Shown piece by piece: positions 23,999 to 31,895 of a stretch of DNA of 64,000 bases. Below the pieces are notes generated by a model that was not told the origin of the DNA, ran no database searches, and saw only the letters and a program-made list of their open reading frames with translations. Both the position numbers and the translations under genes were made by a program. Source of the stretch: JAMOAD01 sp023621955 (lineage in GTDB: Bacteria > Acidobacteriota > Aminicenantia > JAMOAD01); the NCBI GenBank assembly GCA_035403085.1, contig DAONEM010000002.1:62001-126000 (forward strand), written 5' to 3'. The stretch's first letter is position 1, and each line of letters begins with the position of its first letter.

Positions 23999-26332
23999 CT
24001 AGCGCGAGCGGGAGAGGAGTTCGTTGATCGCCTTGGCGGCGACCCTCCCCTGGCCTATGGCCAGAGTGACCGTGGCCGAACCGAGAACGATGTCGCCTCC
24101 CGCGTAGACACGCTCCAGGGATGTCCGGCACTCATCGTTGACGAGGATCCTTCCCCACTTGTCGGTCTCCAGATGCGGAGTCGTCTGCTTGATCAAGGGG
24201 TTGGACTCGTTGCCGATGGCGACGATGACCGAGTCCACCTCGACGATCTCTTCGCTTCCGGGGATGGCCACAGGGCTTCTTCGTCCCGAAGAGTCCGGCT
24301 CTCCCAGGGTGTAGTGGAGGATCTCCATTCCTCGGACGCAGCCGTTCCGGTCGCCGAGAATCTTCTTGGGGTTGGCCAGGAGACAAAAACGGATCCCCTC
24401 CTCCTTGGCGTGGGCGATCTCTTCGAGCCTGGCGGGCATCTCCTTCTCCGTTCTTCGGTAAAAGATGGAGACGCTCTCGGCCCCCAGCCTCAAGGCCATA
24501 CGGGCCGAATCCATGGCAACGTTCCCCCCCCCTAAGACGGCGACCCTTCGAGAAGGGTAGAGGGGCGTTTCCGCATTCTCTCTGTCCGCGGCTTTCATCA
24601 GGTTCGCCCGGGTGAGGTACTCGTTGGCTGCGAAGACTCCGACCAGGTTCTCCCCTTCGATGTTCATGAACTTGGGGAGGCCGGCTCCGGTTCCGACGAA
24701 GGCGGCGTCGAAGCCGTCTTTCTCCAGGAGATCCTGTAGTTTCCTGGTTCGGCCGACCAGGTAGTTTCTCTTCAATTCGACTCCCATGGCGAGGAGGAGA
24801 TCGACCTCATCTTGAACGATGCTCTTGGGGAGACGGAATTCGGGGATCCCGTAGACTAAGACTCCGCCGGCTTTCTGAAAAGCCTCGAAGATAGTGACGC
24901 TGTGCCCCTCCTTCCTGAGGTCTGCGGCGACGGTGAGGCCCGCGGGGCCGCTTCCGATGACGGCGACTCTCTTCCCCGTGGAGGCCTTGACCGGGGGGAT
25001 TGCCCGCTCTTTGTGCTCTCTCTCCCAGTCGGCGACGAACCGTTCGATTCTGCCGATGGCGACGGATTTGTCGGGGTCTTTCAAAGCCTTTCCCACGGTA
25101 CAAAGCTTCTGGCATTGACTCTCCTGAGGACAGACCCGACCGCAGACCGCGGGGAGGAGGTTGCTTTGCCGGATGATGGCCAGGGCTTCCCGATAGCGCC
25201 CCTGAGCGGCCTCTTTTATGAAGCTGGGGATGTCGATCCGCACGGGACAGCCTTCGACGCAGGGAGCGTTTCGGCATTGAAGACAACGGAGAGCCTCGAG
25301 TCGGACCTGCTCTTCGAAGTAGCCCAAGGCCACCTCGTGCATGTTGAGGCGGTTATGGGGGTCCTGTACAGGCATCTCCTGAGGGGGGATGGAGAGGCGC
25401 GCGGAGTTGTCGGGGCTCGTTCCCAGCCGTTGAAGGAGCCGGGCCGCTTCCTGCCAGAGGCCCTGGTCCTTGGCACGGGCTTGGGCCTTCTCGAAGGCGG
25501 CGATCTTCGCGTCCAAAAGGCAAGAGTGGTCGGACTCTTCACTCTCCCGGTAGGTTCCCATCCTCAGGATCATGTTGTCGAAATCGACCAGGTGGCCGTC
25601 GAACTCGGGACCGTCGACACAGACGAACTTCGTTTTTCCTCCCACGCTTACCCGGCATCCCCCGCACATTCCCGTTCCGTCGATCATGATCGTGTTCAGG
25701 GAGACCGTGGTGGGGATGGCGAAAGGTTTCGTAACCGCCGCGCACCCTTTCATCATCTCGGCGGGACCGATCGCGAAGACCTTGTCGGGCTTAGGATCCC
25801 GGGAGCATAACTCCCTCAAGGGCTCCGTCACAAACCCCCTTCGCCCTTTGGACCCGTCGTCTGTGCAGAGGATGAACTCATCCGCCAAGGCCCGGATCCT
25901 CTCCTCCATGATGAGAAGGTTCTCACTCTTGGCTCCGGCGATGAAGATCAGGCGGTTGCCCGCCCTCTTCATGGCTTCGGCGATAGGGAAGAGAGGGGCC
26001 GTCCCGATGCCGCCGCCGACGCAGACAACGGTTCCCAAACGCTCGATCTTGGTGGGGGAACCGAGGGGGCCGAGAAGGTTCTCCACGGTCTCTCCCTCCC
26101 TCATGGAGGTGAGCCCCTTGGTCGTCTTCCCGATGGCTTGGACTACCAGGGTGATGGTTCCCGCGTCGGCGTCGGCGTCGGCGATGGTCAGGGGAATCCT
26201 TTCGCCGAACTCTGTGTTGGTCTGAACGACGACAAACTGTCCGGGCTTGCGCTCTGCGGCGATCAAAGGGGCCTCGATTACCAGCAGAAAAACCTTGGAA
26301 GAAAGCTCGATCCGCTTAACGATTCTGTTCAA
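23999..26332 (-). CDS. NfnA-NfnB fusion: ferredoxin-NAD(P)+ reductase / GltD-like flavoprotein
   Basis: 777 residues joining two enzymes. Residues 1 to about 270 are an FNR/PyrK-like module: FAD-binding, VVCVGGGIGTAPLFPIAEAM for NAD, and a [2Fe-2S] site in GTGMCGGCRVSV. Residues about 310-777 are a GltD/NfnB-like module with [4Fe-4S] cysteines in CLQCRNAPCVEGCP and CGRVCPQESQCQKLC, FAD motif VIGSGPAGLTVAADL, and NADP motif VAVLGGGNVAMDSAR. Separate NfnA and NfnB in Thermotoga and Clostridium perform flavin-based bifurcation between NADH, ferredoxin and NADPH; fused forms are known. The start is TTG 26332 behind GGTGAT. No glutamate synthase large subunit is nearby, which favours the Nfn role. 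Confidence 0.9.
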   Translation of the reverse strand: MNRIVKRIELSSKVFLLVIEAPLIAAERKPGQFVVVQTNTEFGERIPLTIADADADAGTITLVVQAIGKTTKGLTSMREGETVENLLGPLGSPTKIERLGTVVCVGGGIGTAPLFPIAEAMKRAGNRLIFIAGAKSENLLIMEERIRALADEFILCTDDGSKGRRGFVTEPLRELCSRDPKPDKVFAIGPAEMMKGCAAVTKPFAIPTTVSLNTIMIDGTGMCGGCRVSVGGKTKFVCVDGPEFDGHLVDFDNMILRMGTYRESEESDHSCLLDAKIAAFEKAQARAKDQGLWQEAARLLQRLGTSPDNSARLSIPPQEMPVQDPHNRLNMHEVALGYFEEQVRLEALRCLQCRNAPCVEGCPVRIDIPSFIKEAAQGRYREALAIIRQSNLLPAVCGRVCPQESQCQKLCTVGKALKDPDKSVAIGRIERFVADWEREHKERAIPPVKASTGKRVAVIGSGPAGLTVAADLRKEGHSVTIFEAFQKAGGVLVYGIPEFRLPKSIVQDEVDLLLAMGVELKRNYLVGRTRKLQDLLEKDGFDAAFVGTGAGLPKFMNIEGENLVGVFAANEYLTRANLMKAADRENAETPLYPSRRVAVLGGGNVAMDSARMALRLGAESVSIFYRRTEKEMPARLEEIAHAKEEGIRFCLLANPKKILGDRNGCVRGMEILHYTLGEPDSSGRRSPVAIPGSEEIVEVDSVIVAIGNESNPLIKQTTPHLETDKWGRILVNDECRTSLERVYAGGDIVLGSATVTLAIGQGRVAAKAINELLSRSR

Positions 26333-26348
26333 TTCTTATCACCCTGTG

Positions 26349-26392
26349 TTGACAAAGTTCATAATAGTTTCATAATAACTACACTTTGTCAA
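26349..26392. promoter_or_regulatory. Inverted repeat between nfnAB fusion and sir2 (putative operator/promoter)
   Basis: TTGACAAAGT (26349-26358) and ACTTTGTCAA (26383-26392) are perfect reverse complements around a 24-nt AT-rich spacer that itself contains TTCATAATA twice, 11 nt apart. Each arm also contains a consensus TTGACA reading inward, so the element could hold two opposed promoters as well as a dimeric binding site. It starts 16 nt upstream of the TTG start of nfnAB. Confidence 0.6.
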
Positions 26393-26503
26393 ACAAAAAG
26401 GGTTTTCATTCCCTTTTCCCCTCCCGGATTCTCTCGTCCCAGAGAAGTCCGGGCTCCTGTTTAAAAGGGGTACCCTCTTCCCCCTTTGGGTGTAGGATAG
26501 AGG

Positions 26504-27229
26504 ATGATGGAAACCTGTCGGCTTTTGAAAGAGAGCCTCTGCGAGGCTCGGTTCGTTGTCGCCCTTTCCGGGGCGGGTCTCTCCACGGCGGCGGGGATTC
26601 CCGATTTCCGGGGGAAGGAGGGGGTCTACGCCAAGGGGCTCTACGATCCCTACAAGACCTTCGATATCGGCTACTTCCGTCAAGACCCTTCCCATTTCTT
26701 CCGCTTCGCCAAGGAGTTCTTCTCCGTTTACGACAAGATTCGGCCTACCAGAGGGCACCTCTTCCTCAGCGCCCTGGAGAGGGAGGGGAAGCTGAAGGCG
26801 GTGATCACCCAGAACATCGACGGGCTCCACCAACTGGCGGGTTCCCAAAAGGTGACGGAGATTCACGGCAGCTTCTTCAAGGGCCACTGCCTCGCTTGCG
26901 GCAGGGAGTATCCCTTCCAGTGGATGAGGGAGACCCTGAGGGAGAGAGAGGAGCTCCGGTGTGAATGCGGGGGGGTGGTCAAGCCGGACATCGTCTTCTT
27001 CGGGGAGGCTGTGGAGGGTCTCTCGGAGGCTGAGGATTTGGCCCGACGCGCCGATCTCTTCCTTGTCATGGGCTCGTCCCTCACGGTTCAGCCGGCGGGG
27101 TTCCTTCCTCGGCTCTGCTCCGGGAAGGTGGTGATCCTCAACCAGGGGGACGTGAACTTCCCGCAAGAGAGAACCTTCCTCCGCTTCGATCAGCCTATAG
27201 ACCGGGTCGTGGAGAGTCTTGGGTATTGA
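26504..27229 (+). CDS. cobB: NAD-dependent protein deacylase, Sir2 family
   Basis: 241 residues. It removes acetyl or other acyl groups from lysines using NAD+. Motifs: GAGLSTAAGIPDFRG at about residues 23-37, TQNIDGLH near 103, catalytic His in EIHGSF near 118, a zinc-binding set with CLAC and CEC, then VVKPDIVFFGE and MGSSLTVQP. Two adjacent ATGs (26504, 26507) are possible starts; a TAGGAT hexamer lies 5-8 nt before them, again without a leader. It lies divergent from the nfnAB fusion across the inverted repeat and 87 nt before the C69 peptidase gene, which has its own promoter. Confidence 0.93.
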   Translation: MMETCRLLKESLCEARFVVALSGAGLSTAAGIPDFRGKEGVYAKGLYDPYKTFDIGYFRQDPSHFFRFAKEFFSVYDKIRPTRGHLFLSALEREGKLKAVITQNIDGLHQLAGSQKVTEIHGSFFKGHCLACGREYPFQWMRETLREREELRCECGGVVKPDIVFFGEAVEGLSEAEDLARRADLFLVMGSSLTVQPAGFLPRLCSGKVVILNQGDVNFPQERTFLRFDQPIDRVVESLGY

Positions 27230-27236
27230 CCAACCC

Positions 27237-27265
27237 TTGACCCCTCACCCGGGGAAACCTATAAT
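27237..27265 (+). promoter_or_regulatory. Promoter of the C69 peptidase gene
   Basis: TTGACC (27237-27242), 17-nt spacer, consensus TATAAT (27260-27265). The leader of about 45 nt contains CCCCTCAGGGG (27287-27297) and GAGGTGG before ATG 27317. Confidence 0.7.
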
Positions 27266-27316
27266 AGAATCTGACCGGCCCGATTCCCCTCAGGGGCCCG
27301 GTGAGTGAGGTGGGGC

Positions 27317-28783
27317 ATGAAAAAGCTTCTCTCTCTTCTGGTCGTTCTTCTCTTGGTCTCCTCCCTTGCCGCCCAAGAGAAAGAGAACTGTTTTACCGTG
27401 GCTGTAGGGAAACGGGCCACTCAGGACGGATCGGTTCTCCTGGCCCACAACGAGGACGATCCGGGGGATTACCTCCTCAACCTGCGTAGGATTCCCTCCC
27501 GGACTCTGGAGGAGAGCGACGAGCCCTTCTTGGAGAAAGGCCCTCTGGCGGGGAGAACCACGCTTCAGGAGGTCCTCTGGTTCGAAGTGCCGGAGATCGA
27601 TTTCGCGGACTCCTTCGTGAACGAGAAGGGTGTCGTGGTCGTCTCCAACGCCTGCCCCTCCCGGGAAGACAGGGAGGATGTGACCGACGGAGGAGTGGGG
27701 TATCTCCTGAGAAGGCTGGTCATCGAGAGGGCCCGTAGCAGTCGTGAGGCCGCGGAAACGGCGGGCAAGCTCATCGAGGCCTTCGGTTACACCTCTTCGG
27801 GACGGACCTACACCTTCGCGGACAAGAACGAGGCTTGGATCCTGGCCGTCGTCAAAGGCCGCCGGTGGGTCGCCCAGAGGGTCCCCGACGACGGGGTCGT
27901 GGTCGTTCCCAACCACTACGTCCATCGGGAGGTGAACCTTGAGGACAAGGCCAACTTCATGGGCTCTCCCGATCTGATCTCCTATGCCCGGGAGAGGGGG
28001 TGGTATGACCCCGACCGGGACGGAGCCTTCGATTTTTCGAGAGCCTATGGGCAACCGAGCCCCAAGGACTTTTCCGTCAACACCCTGCGCCGCTGGCGAG
28101 GGGTCAGCCTGATCACGGGCAAGAGCTGGGATGAGAAGGGCTCCTTCCCCTTCTCAGTCAAGCCGGGGAAACCTTTAAAAATCGAGGATTTGACCTCTCT
28201 CCTCAGGGACCACTACGAGGGGACGAACTACGACGAAAGTGACGGGTACAAGAGGGGAAACCCTAACACCACGGCTCAACGGACAATCTGCACGGCTTCC
28301 ACGAAGTATGCCCTGGTGGCCCATCTTAGGGAAGACCTCCCCGAAGGGACCGGAAGCCTTCTCTGGCTGGCTCCCGGGCGTCCGGACAGCGCCTTCTTCT
28401 TGCCTGTCTGGTTTGGAGCCCCCCTTCCCGAGGGGGTCGGGGTCGGCGGGGAGGGGACGGCCAACTCCTACGAAGAACTGCTTAAGCAACATTTCGACGG
28501 AAGCGAGATTCTCAGGGAGCGGCACACCCTTGCGTGGGCGCTTCAGAGGAGATGGGAGAGGTATCTGGATAAGGCCTATGGGGAGAGGATTCTCCCCTTC
28601 CGGGGTCTGGCCGGAGAGTGGGAGGGGGCTCTCATGAGGCTTCGCAGCGATGTGGAAAAGGCCTCCTGGGACCTTTGCAAGAAGGATCCTCCGGCGGCGC
28701 GTTTCCTTCTGGGAATTTTCATGGAGGGGATTCTTCAGAGCTGGCAGACGAAGATGGAGGGTCTGTTAACCAGGGAGGAGTGA
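27317..28783 (+). CDS. Secreted C69-family dipeptidase
   Basis: 488 residues. The signal peptide (MKKLLSLLVVLLLVSSLAAQ) is followed shortly by NCFTVAVGKRATQDGSVLLAHNED. The cysteine should be the N-terminal nucleophile of the Ntn-hydrolase fold after processing. Later segments KYALVAHLRED and WLAPGRPDSAFFLPVW fit the dipeptidase A (C69) family. It would act in the periplasm or outside on dipeptides. ATG 27317 has AGGTGG at about 6 nt; an upstream in-frame GTG at 27305 is less likely. It has its own promoter and ends 6 nt from the convergent scpB. In an amino-acid fermenter, supply of amino acids to IorAB is a reasonable inference. Confidence 0.87.
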   Translation: MKKLLSLLVVLLLVSSLAAQEKENCFTVAVGKRATQDGSVLLAHNEDDPGDYLLNLRRIPSRTLEESDEPFLEKGPLAGRTTLQEVLWFEVPEIDFADSFVNEKGVVVVSNACPSREDREDVTDGGVGYLLRRLVIERARSSREAAETAGKLIEAFGYTSSGRTYTFADKNEAWILAVVKGRRWVAQRVPDDGVVVVPNHYVHREVNLEDKANFMGSPDLISYARERGWYDPDRDGAFDFSRAYGQPSPKDFSVNTLRRWRGVSLITGKSWDEKGSFPFSVKPGKPLKIEDLTSLLRDHYEGTNYDESDGYKRGNPNTTAQRTICTASTKYALVAHLREDLPEGTGSLLWLAPGRPDSAFFLPVWFGAPLPEGVGVGGEGTANSYEELLKQHFDGSEILRERHTLAWALQRRWERYLDKAYGERILPFRGLAGEWEGALMRLRSDVEKASWDLCKKDPPAARFLLGIFMEGILQSWQTKMEGLLTREE

Positions 28784-28789
28784 AGAAGG

Positions 28790-29344
28790 TCAGCCGTTCT
28801 TCGTCAGATCGTGGATCTCCGACATCGAAGGGAGCTCTTCGAGTCCTTTCAGGCCAAAGGTCTCTAGAAACCGCGGGGAGGTTTCGTAGAGGAGGGGGTT
28901 GCCGGGAAGCTTCTTCCTGCCGGCGATGGTGACGAGCTCCGCCTCAAGCAGTTGTTTCATGATGTAGGAAGATTGGGTCCCCCGAAAGAAGGAGATCTCT
29001 CTCATGGTGACGGGCTGTTTGTAAGCGATGATGGCCAGGGTTTCCAGGGCGGCCTTGGAGAAGCGGAGCTCCTTCTTGAGGCCGAAGAAGCCCTGAAGGT
29101 AGGGAAAGAGCTCCTGACGCGTCGTGAAACGGAAGCCTCCGGCGACCTCCTCGAGAAGAAGGGCCGAACCCTTCTCGTATCCCTCCCGGATTTCGAGGAA
29201 GAGGGAGTCCACATCCTCCTGGGAGAGCGTGGGGAAGAAGCGATAAAACTCCTCTCTGGCTACAGGTCTCTTGGCGAGGAAGAGGATGGCCTCCATGACC
29301 CGCCGGACCCCTTCGGGGGGCAGAGAGGAGGTATCAACGGGCAC
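28790..29344 (-). CDS. scpB: Segregation and condensation protein B
   Basis: 184 residues, two winged-helix domains. Signature segments: VMEAILFLAKRPV at the start, FRFTTRQELFPYL, and KAALETLAIIAYKQPVTMREI followed by FRGTQSSYIMKQLLE. It is the kleisin-associated partner of the SMC complex in chromosome condensation. The start is GTG 29344 with GAGGAG four nt upstream, overlapping the end of scpA by 11 nt. The M50-trpS-scpA-scpB order is known from Geobacter- and Acidobacteria-like genomes. Confidence 0.93.
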   Translation of the reverse strand: MPVDTSSLPPEGVRRVMEAILFLAKRPVAREEFYRFFPTLSQEDVDSLFLEIREGYEKGSALLLEEVAGGFRFTTRQELFPYLQGFFGLKKELRFSKAALETLAIIAYKQPVTMREISFFRGTQSSYIMKQLLEAELVTIAGRKKLPGNPLLYETSPRFLETFGLKGLEELPSMSEIHDLTKNG

Positions 29345-30077
29345 GGTTCTCCTCGCTCTTGCGGAGCGCTCCGGCGGGGAAGAGGAGAATCTTGCCGAAA
29401 CAGCTCTCTTGAAGTGCCACGACCTTATGCTTGCGGACGAGTTCCAGAAGGGCGAAAAAGGTGAAGAAAGCCAGCTCCGTCTCGTTGATGGCGAGGAAGT
29501 GCTCGGTGAAGTCCAGACAAGAGGTGCGTTTCACGAGATCGTTGAGCTCCTTGACAAGCTGAACCAGCTCGGCTTTGCGTTGGGTCGGCCTGTAGGGGGC
29601 CTCCTCTTCCTGATCCCGGAGGAGCTGGAAGAAACTCTTGGCAAGGAGGAAGAGGCTGACCGGGTAGACTTCCACCTCCGGCTCCTCCTCCAAGGGAAGT
29701 CGAACCGGGAAGCGGCGTCCTTCTTCCCGAAAGCGTTCGACTAGGAGCTCCCGAACCTTGGTGATCACCTCGAAGTGTTGGAGCTGTTCGACCAGGGAGA
29801 GCTCCTCCCGGGGAAGATCTTCCCCCTCTTCATCGGCCTTCTGGACAGGAAGGAGGGCCTTGGACTTGAGGTAGATCAGGGAAGCGGCGACTTCGAGGAA
29901 GTCCGCCTCCCTGTCGATGTTGATTCTCTCCTTCAGGGCCAAGATTCGAAGGTACTCCCGGAGGATCTCCGAGAGGGAGAGCTCCCGGATTTCCAATTCC
30001 TGCTTCTTCACGAGGAAGAGGAGCAGGTCGAAGGGGCCTTCGTAGTTTTCGGTCTTGACGATATACTCTTCGCTCAT
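29334..30077 (-). CDS. scpA: Segregation and condensation protein A
   Basis: 247 residues; kleisin subunit that bridges SMC heads. N-terminus YEGPFDLLLFLVKKQELEI, then ADFLEVAASLIYLKSKALLP, and C-terminal winged helix TELAFFTFFALLELVRKHKV. ATG 30077 overlaps the trpS stop (ATGA). It overlaps scpB at its 3' end. No smc gene in the window. Confidence 0.94.
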   Translation of the reverse strand: MSEEYIVKTENYEGPFDLLLFLVKKQELEIRELSLSEILREYLRILALKERINIDREADFLEVAASLIYLKSKALLPVQKADEEGEDLPREELSLVEQLQHFEVITKVRELLVERFREEGRRFPVRLPLEEEPEVEVYPVSLFLLAKSFFQLLRDQEEEAPYRPTQRKAELVQLVKELNDLVKRTSCLDFTEHFLAINETELAFFTFFALLELVRKHKVVALQESCFGKILLFPAGALRKSEENRAR

Positions 30078-31060
30078 CGGAACTTCATGGCGTCGAAGAC
30101 CTCGTTCATGGTGGCCTCCGCCGTCTTGGCGGCTCTCCGGTTCCCTTCCTGGAGGATCTCTTCCAGGGCGGCGGGGTCGTTTTCCCATCGGGCCCTACGC
30201 TCCTTGATAGGGACGAGTAGTGTCTCCAGGTTGTTCAGGAGCATCTTCTTACACTCCAGGCACCCCATGGAGGCGGTGGTGCACCCTTGCCGGATCTTGT
30301 CCATCTCCTCCTGGGTGGAGAAGGCCTTGTGGTAGTCGAAGGCCGGGCAGTCTTCGGGGACCCCGGGGTCGCTCTTCCGTTTGCGCCTGGTGTCGGTGAC
30401 CATGGGAAGGATCTTCTGCCGAACATCGGCGAAGTCATCCTTGAGGTAGATGGCGTTTCCGTAGCTTTTGCTCATCTTCCTCCCGTCCAGCCCTGGAAGC
30501 CTGGGAGTCTTGGTGAGGAGGGCCTGAGGCTCCGGGAAGATCTCCCCGTAAAAACCGTTGAAGCGTCTGGCCACTTCGCGGCAGAGTTCGATGTGGGAGA
30601 CCTGATCCTCTCCGACGGGGACGAAACTGGCCTTGTAGAGAATCACATCCACCGCCTGGAGGAGAGGGTAGCCGAGGAAGCCGTAGGAGTCTATCTCCTT
30701 GCTCTTGAGCTGAACGATCTGCTCCTTGTAGGTGGGAACCCGCTCGAGCCAACCGAGGGGGGTCGTCATGGAGAGGAGAAGGTGGAGTTGATAGTGGCCG
30801 GGGACATGGGCGTGGTCGAAGATCACCGACTTCTCAGGATCGATTCCCACGCTGAGCCAGTCCATGAGGATCTCCCTCGTGAAGGGGCGGATCTTCGAGG
30901 AGTCCGCGTACTCCGTGGTGAGGGCGTGGAGGGAGGCGATGAGAAAGTAGTTGTTGTAACGGTCCTGAAGGGAGACCCAGCTTTGCAGGGCGCCCACAAG
31001 ATGGCCAAGATGGAGGGGGCCGGTGGGCCTCATCCCGCTGACGACGCACTTTTTATCCAT
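30074..31060 (-). CDS. trpS: Tryptophanyl-tRNA synthetase
   Basis: 328 residues, class I synthetase charging tRNA-Trp. N-terminus VVSGMRPTGPLHLGHLVGAL includes the HIGH-type motif (residues 15-21); QAVDVILYKASFVPVGEDQV and GRKMSKSYGN (KMSKS near 195) follow. The C-terminus contains an additional CLECKK segment within GCTTASMGCLECKKMLL, seen in many bacterial TrpS. It starts 6 nt after the M50 protease gene. No T-box or leader peptide precedes it. Confidence 0.96.
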   Translation of the reverse strand: MDKKCVVSGMRPTGPLHLGHLVGALQSWVSLQDRYNNYFLIASLHALTTEYADSSKIRPFTREILMDWLSVGIDPEKSVIFDHAHVPGHYQLHLLLSMTTPLGWLERVPTYKEQIVQLKSKEIDSYGFLGYPLLQAVDVILYKASFVPVGEDQVSHIELCREVARRFNGFYGEIFPEPQALLTKTPRLPGLDGRKMSKSYGNAIYLKDDFADVRQKILPMVTDTRRKRKSDPGVPEDCPAFDYHKAFSTQEEMDKIRQGCTTASMGCLECKKMLLNNLETLLVPIKERRARWENDPAALEEILQEGNRRAAKTAEATMNEVFDAMKFR

Positions 31061-31066
31061 TTCGTT

Positions 31067-31776
31067 TCACCCCAAAAGGAGAAAGAAGAGTCTAAGCATC
31101 GGGTTAAGGTAGAGATCCAGAACATGGGTGTAGAGGAGAACCAGGAGGATGAGGAAGCCGAAGGGCCGGATCTTGTCGAAGGTGAAGGCGGCCTTGGGGG
31201 GGAGGAGTCCGGAGACGACGTTCCCTCCGTCCAGAGGGGGGATCGGGAAGAGGTTGAAGAGGCCGAGCACCGCGTTGATCACGAAGAGCTGAANNNNNNN
31301 NNNNNNNNNNNNNNNNNNNNNNNNNNNNNNNNNNNNNNNNNNNNNNNNNNNNNNNNNNNNNNNNNNNNNNNNNNNNNNNNNNNNNNNNNNNNNGCGAACT
31401 TGAGCATCGGATCGTAGAGGAAGAGGAGCCTGAGGGCGATCGCCGAAAGAAAGGCCGTGAAGAAGTTGGAGAGGGGGCCGGCCAAGGCTACCAGGGCGAG
31501 CTTCCGGCGGATCGGGGACTCGAAGTTCCGAGGGTTGACCATCACGGGTTTGGCCCAACCGAAGATGGGGAGGCCGGCGATGGCCAGGAAAAGGGGAATC
31601 AGGAGGGAGCCGAAGAGGTCGAGGTGGGCCACCGGGTTCAGGGTGATCCTCCCTTCCAATTCAGGAGTAGGATCTCCGAAACGGTTTGCCGCCCAGCCGT
31701 GGGAAGCCTCGTGGAGGGAGACCGCGAAGATGACCGCGGCGATCTGGGTGACGATGGTAACGATCTTGAAGTCCAT
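31067..31776 (-). CDS. Site-2 protease family protein (M50), interrupted by assembly gap
   Basis: Membrane-embedded zinc metalloprotease. Before the gap the protein reads through FAVSLHEASHGWAANRFGD (HExxH zinc site, residues about 22-26), NPVAHLDLFGSLLIP, GWAKPVMVNP and ALAGPLSNFF. After the gap comes FNLFPIPPLDGGNV, the second metal-site segment, and a final hydrophobic helix. The 100 N at 31294-31393 are a placeholder of unknown true length, so the apparent frame change across it is not evidence of a frameshift. ATG 31776 follows a -10 box by 8 nt. First gene of the trpS-scpAB operon. Substrates are unknown; this short, PDZ-less type is widespread. Confidence 0.88.
31294..31393. other. Scaffold gap (100 N)
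   Basis: Run of exactly 100 N inside the M50 protease gene, the usual placeholder for a gap of unknown size. Confidence 0.99.
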
Positions 31777-31784
31777 GACCTAGA

Positions 31785-31814
31785 AGGATAACAGAGGGGG
31801 GGGGGCTTTGTCAA
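31785..31814 (-). promoter_or_regulatory. Promoter of M50-trpS-scpAB operon, leaderless
   Basis: Minus-strand consensus TTGACA (31814-31809), 18-nt spacer that contains ten C in a row, TATCCT (31790-31785), then 8 nt to ATG 31776. No ribosome site. Confidence 0.6.
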
Positions 31815-31817
31815 CGG

Positions 31818-31859
31818 AGAGGGCGTGAGTCCAGGGGAGAGAGGGCCCTTACGCCCTCT
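31818..31859. repeat. Inverted repeat between two divergent promoters
   Basis: AGAGGGCGT (31818-31826) and ACGCCCTCT (31851-31859) are perfect complements with a 24-nt spacer. The element lies between the -35 boxes of the M50 and the MgtE-like operons, so it may be an operator rather than a terminator. Confidence 0.5.
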
Positions 31860-31861
31860 TC

Positions 31862-31889
31862 TTGACAATTCTTTAGGGGAGGGTAGAAT
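31862..31889 (+). promoter_or_regulatory. Promoter of the MgtE-like/Nramp/recO operon, leaderless
   Basis: TTGACA (31862-31867), 16-nt spacer, TAGAAT (31884-31889), then 6 nt to ATG 31896. The expected transcription start is the A of the start codon. Confidence 0.65.
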
Positions 31890-31895
31890 GGAGCC

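Noticed and set aside
31067..31776. Apparent frameshift in the M50 protease
   Set aside because: The frame changes across 100 N whose true length is unknown, so it is not evidence of a mutation.
30074..31776. T-box or trp attenuator before trpS
   Set aside because: trpS is internal to an operon, 6 nt after the M50 gene, and the operon promoter is leaderless; there is no room for one.
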